From Apteryx mantelli (taxonomy: Eukaryota > Chordata > Aves > Apterygiformes > Apterygidae), in NCBI RefSeq assembly GCF_036417845.1, contig NC_090020.1, positions 36,254,425-36,318,424 on the forward strand: a DNA stretch of 64,000 nucleotides, given 5' to 3'. The position numbers were made by a program, and so were the translations under genes. A model generated the notes under the pieces. It searched no databases and had not been told where the DNA came from. It was given only the letters and a program-made list of their open reading frames with translations. Shown here in pieces: positions 11,051 to 25,300 of the stretch (the stretch's first letter is position 1; the number at the start of each line of letters is the position of its first letter).

Positions 11051-14000
11051 ATTGTATGTATCTTGAAAATAGGAGTTCTCAGATTTAAAAATTTCATAAA
11101 ATTGAACAAATGCTGTCTTTGGGTTGCATTTGGGTTAACTTTTCATCTTTTGGTTTTTTTAGTGGTTTCTTTACATATTGCTTGATATTATTTTCCACAA
11201 CTGAAAATATCCTGTCCTTTATTTGTAAGGACCACAACAAATATATCAGCTTCCTTTTTTTTTTTTCTTTCTTATTTTAATGGCAAATAGAATGAGTAAT
11301 CACAGCAAAATCAAATAATTCCGTAAGGCTTACTCAAGGCAATTCAGCAGATGGAGGGAACTTAATCTGAAAAGGGTTGATTTGAGTATGTAACCTAAAG
11401 AAGGTTGGTGCTCTACACAAAATGCTGGCTATTAAATATTGTGAGTGATGACAGACAGGCCTTTCTCTTTCGAATGTGAGATTGCACCTTTCAGAGAAGG
11501 TAGTGGCTATGTATTACAGTGAAAAGTTTACCTTTCTGTCTCTGGTATCTTAATGGATAAATAGAACATTCAGTATCTCCAGGAACTAAAGCACTTTTTT
11601 TGCACTTAAATTTTAAATGTCTTTAAATTTGAATTAAATTAAATATTGTTAATTCAATTATATTAAGGTTTAATTCAGTTTTAATTTTCAACGTATGCCA
11701 TACTTATAGCACTTTCTAATGATTCTAATTGCACATCATGGTTGATGAAGATGATTAGGGTTCATTCATCAGAGATCACCCTTCTTCCTTGCCGTGTGCT
11801 AAAAGGTAGCTGCATATAAACTTCTGTTTCCCATGGATACACAAATGATTGGTAAACTGCGTATGTGGCCAACTGATTCATGGAATTTAAGAGTAAATAG
11901 TCATATTTAATTACCCACTTTGTGCTGCAAAAACAAATTGCATGTTTAGTGATGAAGGGCATGTCTACACTGCTGCTGAAGTTATGACTATGAGAGAGAG
12001 GCGTACACGCTGGACTAAACTAAATTAATGCTGGCAGCAACCATAGTGAAAAAGGTCACAGCTCTATTCACCACAGTTAAGCAACTCCTAAAACAGGCTC
12101 TGGATACATATTTAGTTAGCAAGCTTATGCTAAGGCCTATGCCTCATGTCTTCCCTGCTATTTTTTTGCCCAAGGCAGCTATGTTAAATAACTATGGGAA
12201 AAACATGGGATAATCTCATCGTATTTTCAGTTTTAGAGTGTTGACATAAGCTAAGCTCTGTGCTTGAAAAGTCCTTCCAAACATGAAAAAGCGTGGGCAA
12301 GTTCTTTTGGAGAAACTTACCTTAAAAATGAAAATCCTACAAGTGACTTTTTCCGCCTAAGTCAGTTGATTCCTTGATGCAACATTCACACTTGCTATGA
12401 CAAATCTTTTTTTCCAGTTCTGCTGGAATCAATCCTTCCCCTCCTACTTGTTTCCGTAAGTTTTCTCCTGTAGGGTTCATGGCGTTTATCAGTATCCTCC
12501 TGTGAAAGGAACTTGATACCAAAGAATGATGGAAAGACTGAATTTGTCGACTGAAGTATAGTGGAGCTTGACCTGAGAGGTTTCAGTGGATTTATTTTTG
12601 GATGAAGTTCTGCTGAAATTTAAAGGTTTTGTTAAAGATGTCGCAGTTTTACCCAAATTGTACTTCAGAAGGAAGTGGAAAAATTCCACACTGGCAAACA
12701 GTTTCAAATCAAATTCTATCAAAATGAAATTTTCCAGTTGACACTGCTAGAGTTTTCTTTTTTTCAGAAATTTTCCTTTGAAGTTGCTTGTTTCTATTTG
12801 GAGTGAAGTCAGATTTCAAAATCGAACTCTGCATCTTCCATGCAGCCCTAGAGAACATCAAATTCCACTTGCAAGCTTATTTCCTCAGTAACAAATGTCA
12901 CAAAATGCAGTCAGCATCATGAAGAAAAGAAACACTCCCCCAAAATGTCTAGAAAGCACTAAAGAATGAAAGTTTCAGTTGCCATCTCTTATGAGCACCA
13001 CAAAAAATATGTGTAGGATAAAATCCTTACTAAACAGAACCATTTAATGAATTTAAAAAGGAGTGGTGGAAGGATTGCTATCTACTTAGTGCACAGCACA
13101 GAGATCCAGAAATTCAGACTCAGGTGTTCAGACTTTCTCACGCACATGTTATGTTAGTGGAGTCTTAAGCTTTTTGTGCTCTTATTTTCAGACATATAAA
13201 ATGAACCTCAAATGGTGAAACCTTGCTCTCTGAGCTGGTGTAGTGACTGATTAGACTCCTTGCAGCACTTAGAAGCTGTGGAAGATTACAGAATAGTAAA
13301 GTCTATATGGTATCCCAGCCCATCTTATTTCTTCTATATGCGCTGCTGAATTATTGGTAATTCTGGGTTGAAGTTCGGGTCAACTCTTTGGAGATAGAGA
13401 TACGCATTCAGGGATGTGAATTAGTGCTGCAGGTGGAAGAGTTGCATGGAAAGCAGTAACAATCAGAGAACAAAATGTGGTGTGAAAAGTGGCATTTACC
13501 TGCTTCACATTTACTGAAGTAAATGCTTTTTACTTGATAATAGTAAGGCTGTAGGGCAAAGTGTGATGTCTGCAGGGTTCTTATTTCCTCCTAGTGACAC
13601 TGTGTAGATTATTTGAACAATGCCATAGTTACTCCCTTTTTCTTGCTATTCTAGATTTCTCCTGAAGCGTATAATGAAATGTTTGGCAAGATAGTGTGCC
13701 ATACTTGTTAAATGAGCTGTCAATAGTCAGTTAGTTATAAAATTCTTATCTGTGTCATCTCAGTTTGCTTCAACTTATGTTCTGCTGGAGAGAGATGTCC
13801 GTTGTGGCCACCCTAGTTGCTATCAGTTTGTGGTGTACCCTTTCTTTCCTCCCTTTCGTGTGTCCTTAATACTTGAGGCAGATATGGCTAACGGGTCTGT
13901 CCTTCATCCATGGTGTTGGTTCGGAGAGGGGCAAGATGAATACCTGACCAGAACCTGTTGGCTGATAGAAGCGCCCAGTGTTTTTCTGAAAACTCAGGCT

Positions 14001-14574
14001 GCTGTCAGGCTTGATGTATGCAGGCGAAGGAGCTGTGGACAAGCAGGGACACCAAAGGCGTTTGGCTGGAGCTGTTCCTCACTGCACTGCTTGCGGTTAT
14101 TGATGACATTCCAGACTTCTCTCAGGACTGGCTCAGCTCTTGCCTACAGGTTAAATATACTCCCTCTTCCTCCTCCACTTACTGTATTTCCCACTCCACT
14201 TGCTATATTTCTTTCATTTCCTTTTTCCTTTCCTTCTCATTTTCCTACAAGAGGATGTGAACACCATCTAGTAGCAAAGGGGCAAAGATTAAACAGAAGA
14301 AGCGGACTGGTTTAGAGGGTTTTTTAGTCATATGCACAATGTACAGCTTATTTATTCATTTCCTCTTAGCTCTGTATATTTCAACGGCCATGCTTCAGTA
14401 GATACTATGCTGCAAGTCAATTTGGAATACACTAGCCTCAGTCTAGGCACTGCCACAAGAGCTGGGACTGTGTGTGTGCATGTAAAAAAAGAGAAATTAA
14501 AAATGTACTCTATGGTTGACACGTTTCATCCCTCCCTTGTTTTTTCAGCACAATGAAGATTGTCTAGCATTTGT
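11051..14574. other. Noncoding; contains one long chance-like frame
   Basis: A very AT-rich segment near 11600-11700. The 13752-14315 stretch is open for 187 codons on the plus strand but begins at GTG and shows no domain. A possible MIR-like fragment at 13090-13210 is too weak to call. Confidence 0.55.
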
Positions 14575-14745
14575 GTTGACATTATTTATTACTTAGCTTT
14601 ACTTAATTTATCATTCATATAAGTACAAGCATTTAACTCAACGAATATCAGATTTTTAAATGTGATGTTTGTAAATACACAGTTACAATTAGCCTGAGTG
14701 CAAGTGTAATTAAGGTAACAGCATATGCAAATTTTATGAAAGTAC
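14575..14745. promoter_or_regulatory. Candidate conserved noncoding element
   Basis: Dense AATTTA/TAATTA-type homeobox cores with ATATGCAAAT (octamer) and GTAAATACA (forkhead-like) in non-repetitive AT-rich DNA. Confidence 0.2.
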
Positions 14746-17700
14746 TTTCACACATACAGCCTTAAAAATATGGACAGATATTATGTTCTTCCAGATGTGC
14801 AAGGTTCCTACCTGAGAATAGGCTTTCTCTGTACTATGCATGCTTTTATGAAATAAAACCTGAACCTAAAACCTAAAAGCCCTTAATGGAAATGACTGTA
14901 GCTGTTAATCTCATTGTAACTTTTATTAAAGACAGAGTTTCTGTGTTTTGGATCAAGGTACAGAAAGAGTAGCACATAGATAGCACATGCTATGATGCTC
15001 ATGGTTCCACAAGATATGTTGAACTGAGCTTTGTTCTTAAAGCAAGTGATCAAGCATATGATTGCATTCAATGGTCATTCAAAGATGGTATAATCAAAAT
15101 TAAAATATTTAATGTTTTTTCATCAGGCTAAATTAAATGGATTTTTATGGAGAAGAAAAGATTGTTTTCCATACATTTCCCTTAGAGACACGTGTCTTGA
15201 CACATGTATTACCCAAAGCTTTCTGGACCTTTCTCTAATTTCTTTTAGGAAAACAGGGACACAACTATCTCAAAAATCTTTGTAATGATCACTTCTATGG
15301 AAAAGAGCATTTTGGAAAAGGTTGTGTCCTTTTAGGTGATTTAAAATTTAAGGGAATTTTTGTCTCTTTGTTTTTACCTATACACAGTAGAAAACTCAAA
15401 GAAAGCTCACCATCACAGAGAAGTCTTTATGTAAGCATTTTCACTGATCACCTATTCCATAGTCAATGGACGTTAAAACAGAGAAAAAAAAATTAAACAG
15501 GAATGATGAAACAGAAACTTCCAGTAAAACATCCAATGTAAGATCACTTTCTTCTTTCTGCTGGTAATAGTCATCCTTAAATTATAGAGATGCTGGTGTC
15601 ACAGGCAGATAGTAACAGGATTAAGGTTGTATCAGATTTGGCAGATCTGTGAAAAGTGCAATGTTGGCTACGTGAGAACAGAAATCAGTAGGACCAGAGG
15701 TGAGCTATTCAAGCCTCACTATTAACCTCTGTTATCCTTTGAGTTCTTGTTCTGCTTCCAGTATGAAATCTGAGGCCGGTTGAGAGTCAGAAGATCCATT
15801 TGGTGTAGGATTTAGCCAGAGTAAAATTCACAAGTACTTTGGTTCAGCTGGCCTTACTGATCTTCTTTCTGGGCATGTAGAATGACAGTATCACAAATAA
15901 AAATGGCAAGGTACAGCATCTACTAAAAATTTTGGTTTTCATGATGCATGCTTTGTGTTATGATATTTGTCATTATTTTATCCTGTTAGTGCATATTTGT
16001 TTTAATTGTGTTGTTCTCTTATAATAGCCATCAATTCAGTAAATGTAGGATAAACAGAACAAAAAAGATTCCTTTATTTGGGGAGCCCAGAAAGAGCAAA
16101 TTAATTTATGGCTACAGCATTACAGAAGTCTAGATCTCAAATAGATTAGAGTCAGTGGCAAGGCTCACATTCACTTTAAGGAGCAGGATTTCCTGAAAGA
16201 CTTGACATGAAAAGACTACCTGTTTTTACAAAAATATGATGACATTCTTCATACTGAAAATATGACAAAAGATTGTGTGATCTCCTCTTCCCTGGAGCAC
16301 AAGGAAACTTTTAGACGCAGTTTGAATTGTGTGCACATTCATATGCTTTAAGGAACAACATATTACATTTTGGAGAAAAACAGCTGTGCGGTCTTCACAT
16401 TTGGGAAAGAAAAAATTGCACACTGTGTAGTGAGTCTGATTGTTTCATTCTGCTTCCCTAAGTTGTGCATTTGTAAAGTTGTGGGGATAGTTTCTAAGGA
16501 GGAAGGAAGGACCTTTGAAAACACATTTTCCAAAGTGTCAAGTCACCTTCCCTTTCAAAGAGATACTGACATTTTCTATTGTCTGAAAATACAAGGGTAT
16601 CTGTTTTTTGTAAGATTAATATCTATGCCTATGACCATTACCTATAAAATGGAATAAACACTAACTTAAACATAGCAGCATGATGGTGATACAATCATGT
16701 AAATTCAGTCTAGTTTATAATAATTGTTGTTGTGTTGTTGTTGGCACTCAAAAATATTGTTTGTTGGTAAAACAGGTACTTGGAAGACAGGATTCGATTT
16801 TTAAACCTTTTGTGGATATTAGGAAAAACACTGGTTTCAGTAAATGTATAAGTGAATGAAAGCTGAACTTATCTCATTCATTCCTCTTTAGTGAAACATT
16901 AACTGATCCTATAATCTAATTTATTAGAAGAACAAACTTCTAATAGTCTCCTTTCTCTATTTCCTCTCTTTCAGAGAGATTCTTTTAAGACCATTTATTT
17001 TTATTGATATTGTCTTATGTTACTTCATTGCACCTTGCAGTGCTTTCATTTCTTTCTTCTCATTGCTAATGTGTGGTATAAGTTCAAATTTGTCAAGTGT
17101 CTAATTTCAGAGTTTTCCCAGAAAGAAAGTATGCTGTCCATGCAATAGTCTTGTATTTCTCCTAGCAGATACTATCGCCACAACCTAATGAACATTCCAG
17201 GTTTGTGCCCCGTGATGGGACCAGATCTAGGTTCAATATCTTTGAAAAGACTCCCGTCAATGGAGTTGAAGCCCTGTCTTCAAGTGGTGGTTGCTGTCCT
17301 TTCAAGGCACACCGAAACATTACAGCAGTGACAAAAACTGTAAAAATACGATCCTGTGAAACTTTGTGGGGACGTCCCAACAGCTGTGGATTTCTGAGTT
17401 CTCTAGATACTGAAATAAAGGTGTTGGTGAAGAGCCTCTATCTTGCTGTAATTTTAGGAATCCTTGTTACTTCTTAACAAGGTACTCTGGGGTGTTTTGA
17501 AAAGGCTGTTGGTATATGCAGTTCATGTTTAAATGATGAGCAGATAAGAAGGTTCAGTCATTCATTTGAAATTAGATTTGGGCACAAACTGTGAAGTTGA
17601 CTTCAGGTCAGAAGTTTTCCGAAGGAACCGAGACAAGGATGTTTATGCCTGCTTTTAACTAAGTTGATGGTAAAAACATTAGAATTCAAAATCCATCTCT

Positions 17701-20700
17701 AATTTGTAGAGCCCATCTCAAATTTGGGCAAGCACTCACACCTTTTCAGATTTGTCAGACCTACACAGATCCATAAAAGCTGAGTATAGTGTAAAACAAA
17801 AGCAAACAAAGCTTTTTTTTTTTTTTAAATCTATATAATTATTTACTCTGGAGATATGAGGAGAATCTTTTGAGATATTTTCACGTTTCACTTTTGGGCC
17901 TCACCAAATTCCAGAATTGGGGAGGCTCACAAAATGAAAATTAATAGAGAAAAAATGTTAACCACTTTTTCAGATGTCATATCTTTCAAATGAAAGATTA
18001 ATTTTGAATTTCACTCATCGGGTGAAGGAGTTACTCTATGCAAGCCAGATTGCCTGTCCTTTAATGCATCCTATACCTAGATTTATACAGCTGTACCTTG
18101 TCATAATGTGCTAATCTTTTAATATTTCTTTTATGTTCCCTGCCTTCCTTTTTACTATTGGACAAAATGTCACAGGAAACAAAATAACTGGTCAAATCCT
18201 AGACACTCTTTTTTGGGTAATTCATATCACTTCAAGCTTTGACAAAATATACTGACTATTTAAGTTCAAGCGTGAACATTTTTCTCTTCTCTGAGTACCA
18301 CTTCCTCATCTGCAGGTCTATCCCATATTTTAAAAACTGTGTCCTGAGATTCCACTCCATCATATAAATTATTTTTTTATAGATGTGACTCTTAAGTGAC
18401 TTCTGTGATGTTCCTTCAATGTAAAACTTGTGTGAGGAAGAGCAGGGAGTCAGTCATCTTATTTGTGCTAAATCACTGTCTTGCACACCAGAGGGCCCAT
18501 GCTGTCGCTATTATATTCCCGAAGCCTTCTACATGTCCAGATTTTTTTGTTAACCCGAGCTCTGTGACAGTAAGAAATATTTTGTAAAGTTGATGTGCAT
18601 GGAGGGTAATGTTGAACAGAACTGGTTCTCCGATGATGTCTTTGCTGTACCAAAGCTGTGATTTCAATGGCTTCATCCTGTATCCGAGATGTGAATTTAT
18701 GCAACAATATTCTCTGACATGACCTTTTCAGATGTTGTTCGGTTTCATCCATTATCATATTTTCGTATCTGGAATGTGAATTAAGTTTATAAACTGTTTA
18801 GAGGGACAGGCTAGAATAGTTTAACACAGAAAGTCTAATTGATTGTGTCAACCGAAAGAAGGCTCTGACGACTTGTTAGGAGTGTTAGGTGACAGGGGTA
18901 TACACATTGTCACTAAGCAAAAAAGCTTAGGGAGCAATCTCCTTTCAGAGCACTGCTTCCCATGCAAAAAAAGGAGAAGGATTGCGGGGGAAGAGAAGAC
19001 AAAAAAGCCTGTTCTTATTTCATGTTTTACACTCTACAGTGTTTCTTTGAAGCAAAGCTATGAAGGTGGTTTTTTGATCCCACCACCCTAAATGTCATTA
19101 GGAAATAACAAAGGAAAATTAGGAAGATGTATAATAACTTGCAGCATCTTCAGCCTCATTTGTTTAGTGCACAGGATACAAAGCTCATTTATTCACAGGG
19201 AGAGTATTTGCCATCTGAGATGTCTGGCATTTTCATGCATGCCCTCAAACCATTTATCATTTGAAAATAAAGCTATGAAATTGGGCCAATAGACAGCAAT
19301 TTAAATTGGCATTGCCTTTATGCAAAATAGCTTGCTTAGTTCCTGAAGGGAATATTCTCAGAGAGTCAATATTTTTTCTTCTCTGTCTCTAAACAATGTT
19401 ATAACTTAAAATTTTCAATTTGCCTTTGGCTTTTGCAGTTCTTCCCACTATGTAACACGAAAGTGGGCAGTGCACAGCAGGTGGGAATACAGTGTGTATG
19501 CTACGTTTGCAGTTATATTGGGGTTGGTCTCTTGGGTCTGTGTGAGCATATGTTTAAAGGAAGTAGGCAGGCAGAGAAAGCTGATTCTGCCAGGAACTGT
19601 AGTTGCAGTTTACCTGGAAAGACATTTGCATCACTGGAGAAGACTGGACGAGGGGTCCCTAACAGGCTGTCCTAGTAAGAACAGAAGGATGGGGAGAAAG
19701 GAAGGCTCATGAGATCCCCAGAGGACCCGATATGACCAAATCCAAAAGAGTACTCAGAGTGATGAAGAAGCTGTGGCAAAGACTGGTATTTAGGAGTCTA
19801 TATGTAATTCCAAGTGATTCCAAGATTGGAAAGCATGTAGTTAAGTAACTGAATTCTGGGGGAAATCCAAAATCTCAGCAGTTGTCCCATGGGATATCAC
19901 TGGGCATGAGAGGAAGAAACCATACCTTAAGACAGTTGCCCAGAAAGCCAAACTGAAGATAATATTTAAATTGTAATCAAACTCCTCACATAATGTGGTT
20001 TGGGGCTAGAAGCCCAACAGTTCAGGGAGAGTCCAGCTGTGGGATAGATACCTCCCTTTTACAGACTTCCACAGTTTTGCCGTAGTAGTTTTGCCGGCCT
20101 CCCAGAGGTGTTTTGTGCTCTCTTCCCCTGTTATGGCTATTATTCCCCTTGCTGCCATGTGCTGTAATGAGTTCAGCACTGACTCATCCCTACGCCCCCT
20201 TCTTCCCCTAGGGCCTGGCATGAGCGTGGGACTGGGCACATCAGCTCCTTGCAGTACAAACTACCGCTTTGAGCAGATGCATGTGGGGGTTTTTTTTACG
20301 CAAGTATTCTCATTTATATGGCAAGAATCGCTTTCCTAAACTTTCAGACCTAATCTCCCTCCTCCTTTGACAGAAAGCAGAGACCCAAGTAGTGAGGGCA
20401 TGGCATATGCAGATAACACTGCAGGCTGCATTTCTTGGAAATGCTTGGAAGTATTTTCCTAGTGCTCTCCCACCTCAGTCAGAAGTGTCTCTTCAGTAGC
20501 CTAAAAAAAAATAATCCCCACAGATTCCTCCTAAGTGCTTGTTTCAGTTGCTTATAAACCAGAGATTTCAAGGAATAGGCAGGGTTGATGGGAAGCCAAA
20601 CTTAGAATGGATTTCCAATTCAGACCACTGTAATTAAGGATATATAATTTAATATCCACAAATAAGGATCTTTTGATACATTCAGATGTCATTTCTGGGC

Positions 20701-20877
20701 TTACTAGACATTGACAAATGGACACAGAGTTGAACAGAGTACACTGGAGTGTATTAACGGGCAATGATTCATAACTAATTGTCTCAGAACGGTTTGTTAT
20801 CAAATAATTCGCCCTTCAAATGAAAATATGCTACCAGAGAAGATCTTTTTTTCTATTTTTTTTTCCTCCTTGAGCAA
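14746..20877. other. Noncoding, nothing recognised
   Basis: AT-rich unique sequence with occasional homopolymer runs. No frame with family resemblance and no repeat that I can name. Confidence 0.55.
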
Positions 20878-20990
20878 AAGCAGTTACAGCTTAGCCCAAC
20901 TCCAAATGCAAATAGAATGATGGTAATAATTGTGAGTTCATTTGATTAAAGCCACAAAGAAATTGAAATAAAAAATGTATTTTAATACTA
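20878..20990. promoter_or_regulatory. Candidate conserved noncoding element
   Basis: An octamer-like ATGCAAAT, GGTAATAATTG and TTTGATTAAAG are packed within about 100 bases. Motif-based only. Confidence 0.18.
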
Positions 20991-22139
20991 TGATACTTTA
21001 CTTCTATAACATATAACAGTGTTCAGCTATAAATCAACAGTATCCACTAGCTCACAGGCAAATATTGATTTTCTCATGGTGTCTCTTTACTTTAATGAGG
21101 TAGTTTTGTGCCTATACAAATGTGCTATGGACTGTTAGGGAACGCGTCCATCTCAGAAACGTATTACAATTAAATACAACACCAAAAATACCATTTTCTG
21201 GGAAAATTATACTTGTCCTTATTATCTCTAAACTAGACAAAATCCCTGACAGTATGCATTGAATCTTGCTGTAACAATCACGCTTGAAGTGTTGTTCTTA
21301 CAGCCATAAAGCATCAGTGCTACTCAGATTAAAAAGAAAAGTTGCATAAGAGCAACTGCAAGTACTCTGCGTCAAAGCTAGCGCGTCTATGAGTATGCCA
21401 TATGCGTATATGCTCTGTGTTTGTTCTTTCTGGAGCAGAAAAAGTATCATTAAGATTTATACAGCATTGTAAACCTGTGCCGTAAGGAAGGAAAATGAAG
21501 TGATCAAGGCTTCAGCTAGAAGGGTCTATTAGTTTGTGAAATTCCTTCAAGATACGAGAAAAGGCTGAAATTAATGAGGTTGGATGATTATCTTTCATAA
21601 TTCTGCTCTAAAAGCTTTGCAGCTGCTCAGCTGGAGATATTGGAATTATTTTTAATGAATGTTTCTGGGCTTGTATCTCCTGGCATACAATTTTTAATAG
21701 CTCTTTTATGGAAGGGTGTCCAGATTTGCCAGGTATTCAAAGTTCACTGATGTTTGTAAAGGATAATTGATTGAACTGCAGTGATGAGCCACATTGAAAC
21801 AACATACTGCAGAGTTTGAGAAAGGAGAGAAACATAAGGGGAGAAAGTATTAACTTTTTTATTTTAAGCCATTTCCATTGTTCTTACCTCTATAAGACTC
21901 TTGTGCGAACTTCTGTCCAAAATATTTCCTAAAGCTCCTTTCTGTTTGTTCATGTTTTCAGGTTTTTTTCCCCACTTTTTTCTTCCCACATTATTTTTCC
22001 TTTCTTTTTGTAACTGAAGGAAGAAGCCAAGTATTTTTTGCAATTTAGTAAAAAATCGCAGTCTGAGAAGGAAAATGTTCTCTACCAGCTTTTTGAAGTC
22101 CAGAGCACCAGGGCCCTTGGCACTGCCACGAGCCACAGG
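20991..22139. other. Noncoding, possible regulatory block
   Basis: 21575-21700 (TTAATGAGG, GATTATC, GCAGCTGCTCAGCTG E-box pair, TTTTTAATGAATG) looks regulatory by motif density. The rest is plain. Confidence 0.4.
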
Positions 22140-22350
22140 GGCATCTTTAAACTTAGTGCTGCAGGGCTGGGGCTGCAGTTATACCTGCTGGGTAGCGCTG
22201 GCTGGGGCATTGCCCCAGGGCCCGGGGCAAATCTGCCCCGAGAGCGGGCGTCCCCTCGGGACAGGGAACGGGAAACAGCTTGTCTCAGACAGGGCTTCCC
22301 TGGCTCTGCTTGGAGCAGGTCAAGTCCCCTCCGTCCTAGCTTGGTGGCGC
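22140..22350. other. GC-rich patch with overlapping inverted repeats
   Basis: CTGGGGCA-T-TGCCCCAG (22202-22218) and TTGCCCC-AGGGCCC-GGGGCAA (22210-22230) overlap. CpGs are locally frequent. The 168-codon plus-strand frame through here has no recognisable domain. Confidence 0.4.
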
Positions 22351-25300
22351 AAAGCAAATGATGCTGAAAAAAATCTCGTATGCGGAGGCTCGGCTTCCCT
22401 GCTGTCCACTTCATGCATGACTTTGGACAAACCTTTAATTTCGATGGCATACGTTAACTTCCAAGTTGTGGAGGCAATTTCTTTTATTTTGCTTCCTCTT
22501 CTTTATGCAAACTTCCTAGATGTAAACATCTTTTATGAAATAGCTGATAAAGTGCAAAAATCCCTCACCCACCTGACATAATTGAATAGAATAGAAAAGG
22601 GTGCAATTTTGCATTAGAAAACTAGGCTTACAGATCGAGCCCAGTGTTTCCCTCTTACAATATGCACCCTTATGAAACATATGAAACCTAGACAACTTTT
22701 TAGTAAACAGAAACCAGCAACCCAATTCTGAACCGACAGTGAAATAAAAATGGACCAGATCTTCTCAGGTTGGTGCTAGCTTTGATAGACATCAGGAATA
22801 TAAGAAAAGGCATATTTCTGGTAATTATTTAGTCTGAGTAAGAATTAGTAAAAAAAGATCTTTTGGTTTATATAGAAGGAGAACAGTTGATAAGCGGGTG
22901 ATCTTATATCACTATGGTTGCAAGGTTTCCTAGCCACTCAAGTTAAAAATAGTGGCTGCTTAACTCCTTGGGCTGCTTAAAATGTTTCTCCTTGCTATTG
23001 CACCCAGTGTAAAGCAGCACAGTAGAAATGCTGTTCCCTTGCACAGTGGCTACTACAATAAAATATCTCTGTCTCACAGCTGTGATGCCATATTACAGGG
23101 AAAAATAAAGCGTTACTTCCAGACTGTTTTAAATGCTTATACTATGGTGTTAGATTTAGATATCCAAAGCTAGATATATGGAATATTTACAGGTGCAGTG
23201 TAGTCACTGCAGGATGAGCTTAGCACAGGATAATTTACCGTGCTAGAAGCAGCAGCACTTAAAAAAAAAAAAAAGAAAAAAAGGAAAACAGGTTCAGTTT
23301 CACCAATCATTTCCCCCCACCCTCCATAATACACTGAAAGGCTTTTTGGTGGAGAAATGTAGCCGAGTGCATGAAAACAGAATGTTATTCATTCCAGATA
23401 AAATGGAACAGAAAATCTGATTTCATAATGTATGCAAAACAAATGTGTCCTCATTCTTGTCAGTCCGGAAGGCAAATTTACACCTGGAAAAGGAAGTAAA
23501 ATCATCAGCAAAACAAAAATTAACCTAAAAGTAAAGTATCTCGTATGAGATAGAAGAATATAGTCTCTTTGATTTTACTAGGTTTATATACAGTTGGGCT
23601 ATGTTGTTAGTAGGCTATGTTTATTATTCCACTCAGTAATTTACTTTATATTTGTCAATTTAAGGGTTCACTTGTTTCTTTTTATGGCAGCGAGATGTCA
23701 CCTTTGGTGACTCTAACAGAGGCAGTGCAGCAAGCGTACGAAGTGCAATTTATTTCAAAGTGAGGGGCGGCATTTCAGGAAAGCGTCGCACAGCTAGCAA
23801 CCCCAAATGGGAAAGAACAGGGCCAGGCTCTTAAATCACATAAAAAATATATATATACATGCTCAGGAGCTGAAGCCGTGCTACATAAAGCAGCCGTAAT
23901 AATGTGGCATACGTTGTGGTGGTCCTCCCATGTGTTTCCACCAGTTGCGGTCCTCTCAGTGGGAAGATGCATTTCATCCAGCTGCCTATATTATATCATA
24001 TCCAGAGAAGTTGCTGTCCCTCCAAGAAGCTCAGTGCACTTACGGTGACCAGCTGGTATGTCAGAGGTGTCACCGCATTTGGTTCCTAAGGGAAAGTATC
24101 GGCCCTCCCCCAGGCTCCCACCTCTGCCCGTGGCGCTCTCCAAAACGCCTCAGACCTTCAAATTTGCGAAACGTTTCACAAACTTTGTGTCACAAGCCCA
24201 TTAAGTGTACCTGGGAAACTTCCATGATACAGTCAGAATAATTCTTCTGTTTTTCTGTCTCATACTTTATATAAATGCCACCCTGTGGAACAGGGTTCAG
24301 TTCAGCTCCAATTTGATGTTAGCGCTGCAATTGTAAATTGGGTTGTTTAGTACCATGAAAATATTACGTAGTCAGGCTTGCCTACAGATGATGAACGGCA
24401 AGGTTTGCCCTGGAGAAGTTCCCATTTTAATTTTCTTTGTTTATTTGACTGAGGGATAGAACTGGTTTAAAACATGCAAGATTTTGGGTACATGAAACCA
24501 TTCTTCAGTGTGGAGCCAGAGCTGAAGATAGTTTTGCATGACCATAGGCTTGTCTGACTTTCCCCCCCACTCTGGATTGGACTTATAAAATAAATATATG
24601 ACCTTCTTCTGCTTCTGCTAGGTAAGCTGCTGTTAATTCTAAAGAGCTGGTCAAAATCCAGTGGGAAATGATACTGTGCTCTTTAACTTTTTTTTCTTTT
24701 CTTTCTTCCTTCTGAAACCTTTTGACTTCTATAAAAGCAAATACTGGTAAAAGCTAGATAAATAACAAGGGAGGCTTTTTTTAGAAATTTCATCATATCA
24801 TTCTAATATTCGGTAATCAGTCTCACTTTTACCTATTCATTATTTCTTTCATTTACATAAATGGAGATTTACAGTGCTTTTTTCATGCTTCGCTATGCTA
24901 ACTGCTTCCCTCATGCAATGGAAATACATCTCTGTGTTTCAGTACATCTTGAAAGAACTGAAATCTATAAAAATAGTATTTCTTTGCTTATTGGCAGTGG
25001 ATTTCAGTAGTATTTTGGCAGAAGATTGTCCAATTGTTGTACTTGGCTACACCCCTTTCTTTTTCTTTTTTAGCCTGTTCCTACTTTAGAGTTGGCTGGT
25101 TTAGACAACTTATTTATGAAGCTTACAGTACATATGCCAAAGCTTGTTATAATGTTCATTGAGTGGCTGTTTTTCTCCCAGCATTGCTGTCTAAGTAAAA
25201 TCAGTTTTGTCTCCCTGGAATCCTGTCTGCAGTAAAAATTTTATTGGCAAATGCAGACACACTATGCTAATATGAACTTTGATATATGATTTCTATGAAC

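Noticed and set aside
13090..13210. MIR-like text (tctcacgcacatgtt...cagacatataaaatgaacc)
   Set aside because: Only scattered short matches; not distinguishable from chance by eye.
17245..17285. CTCCCGTCAATGGAGTTGAAG as another palindromic motif copy
   Set aside because: Only one arm is recognisable.
22075..22581. 168-codon plus-strand frame
   Set aside because: It arises from a GC-rich patch poor in stops. It has no domain, and a competing 122-codon frame lies on the other strand.
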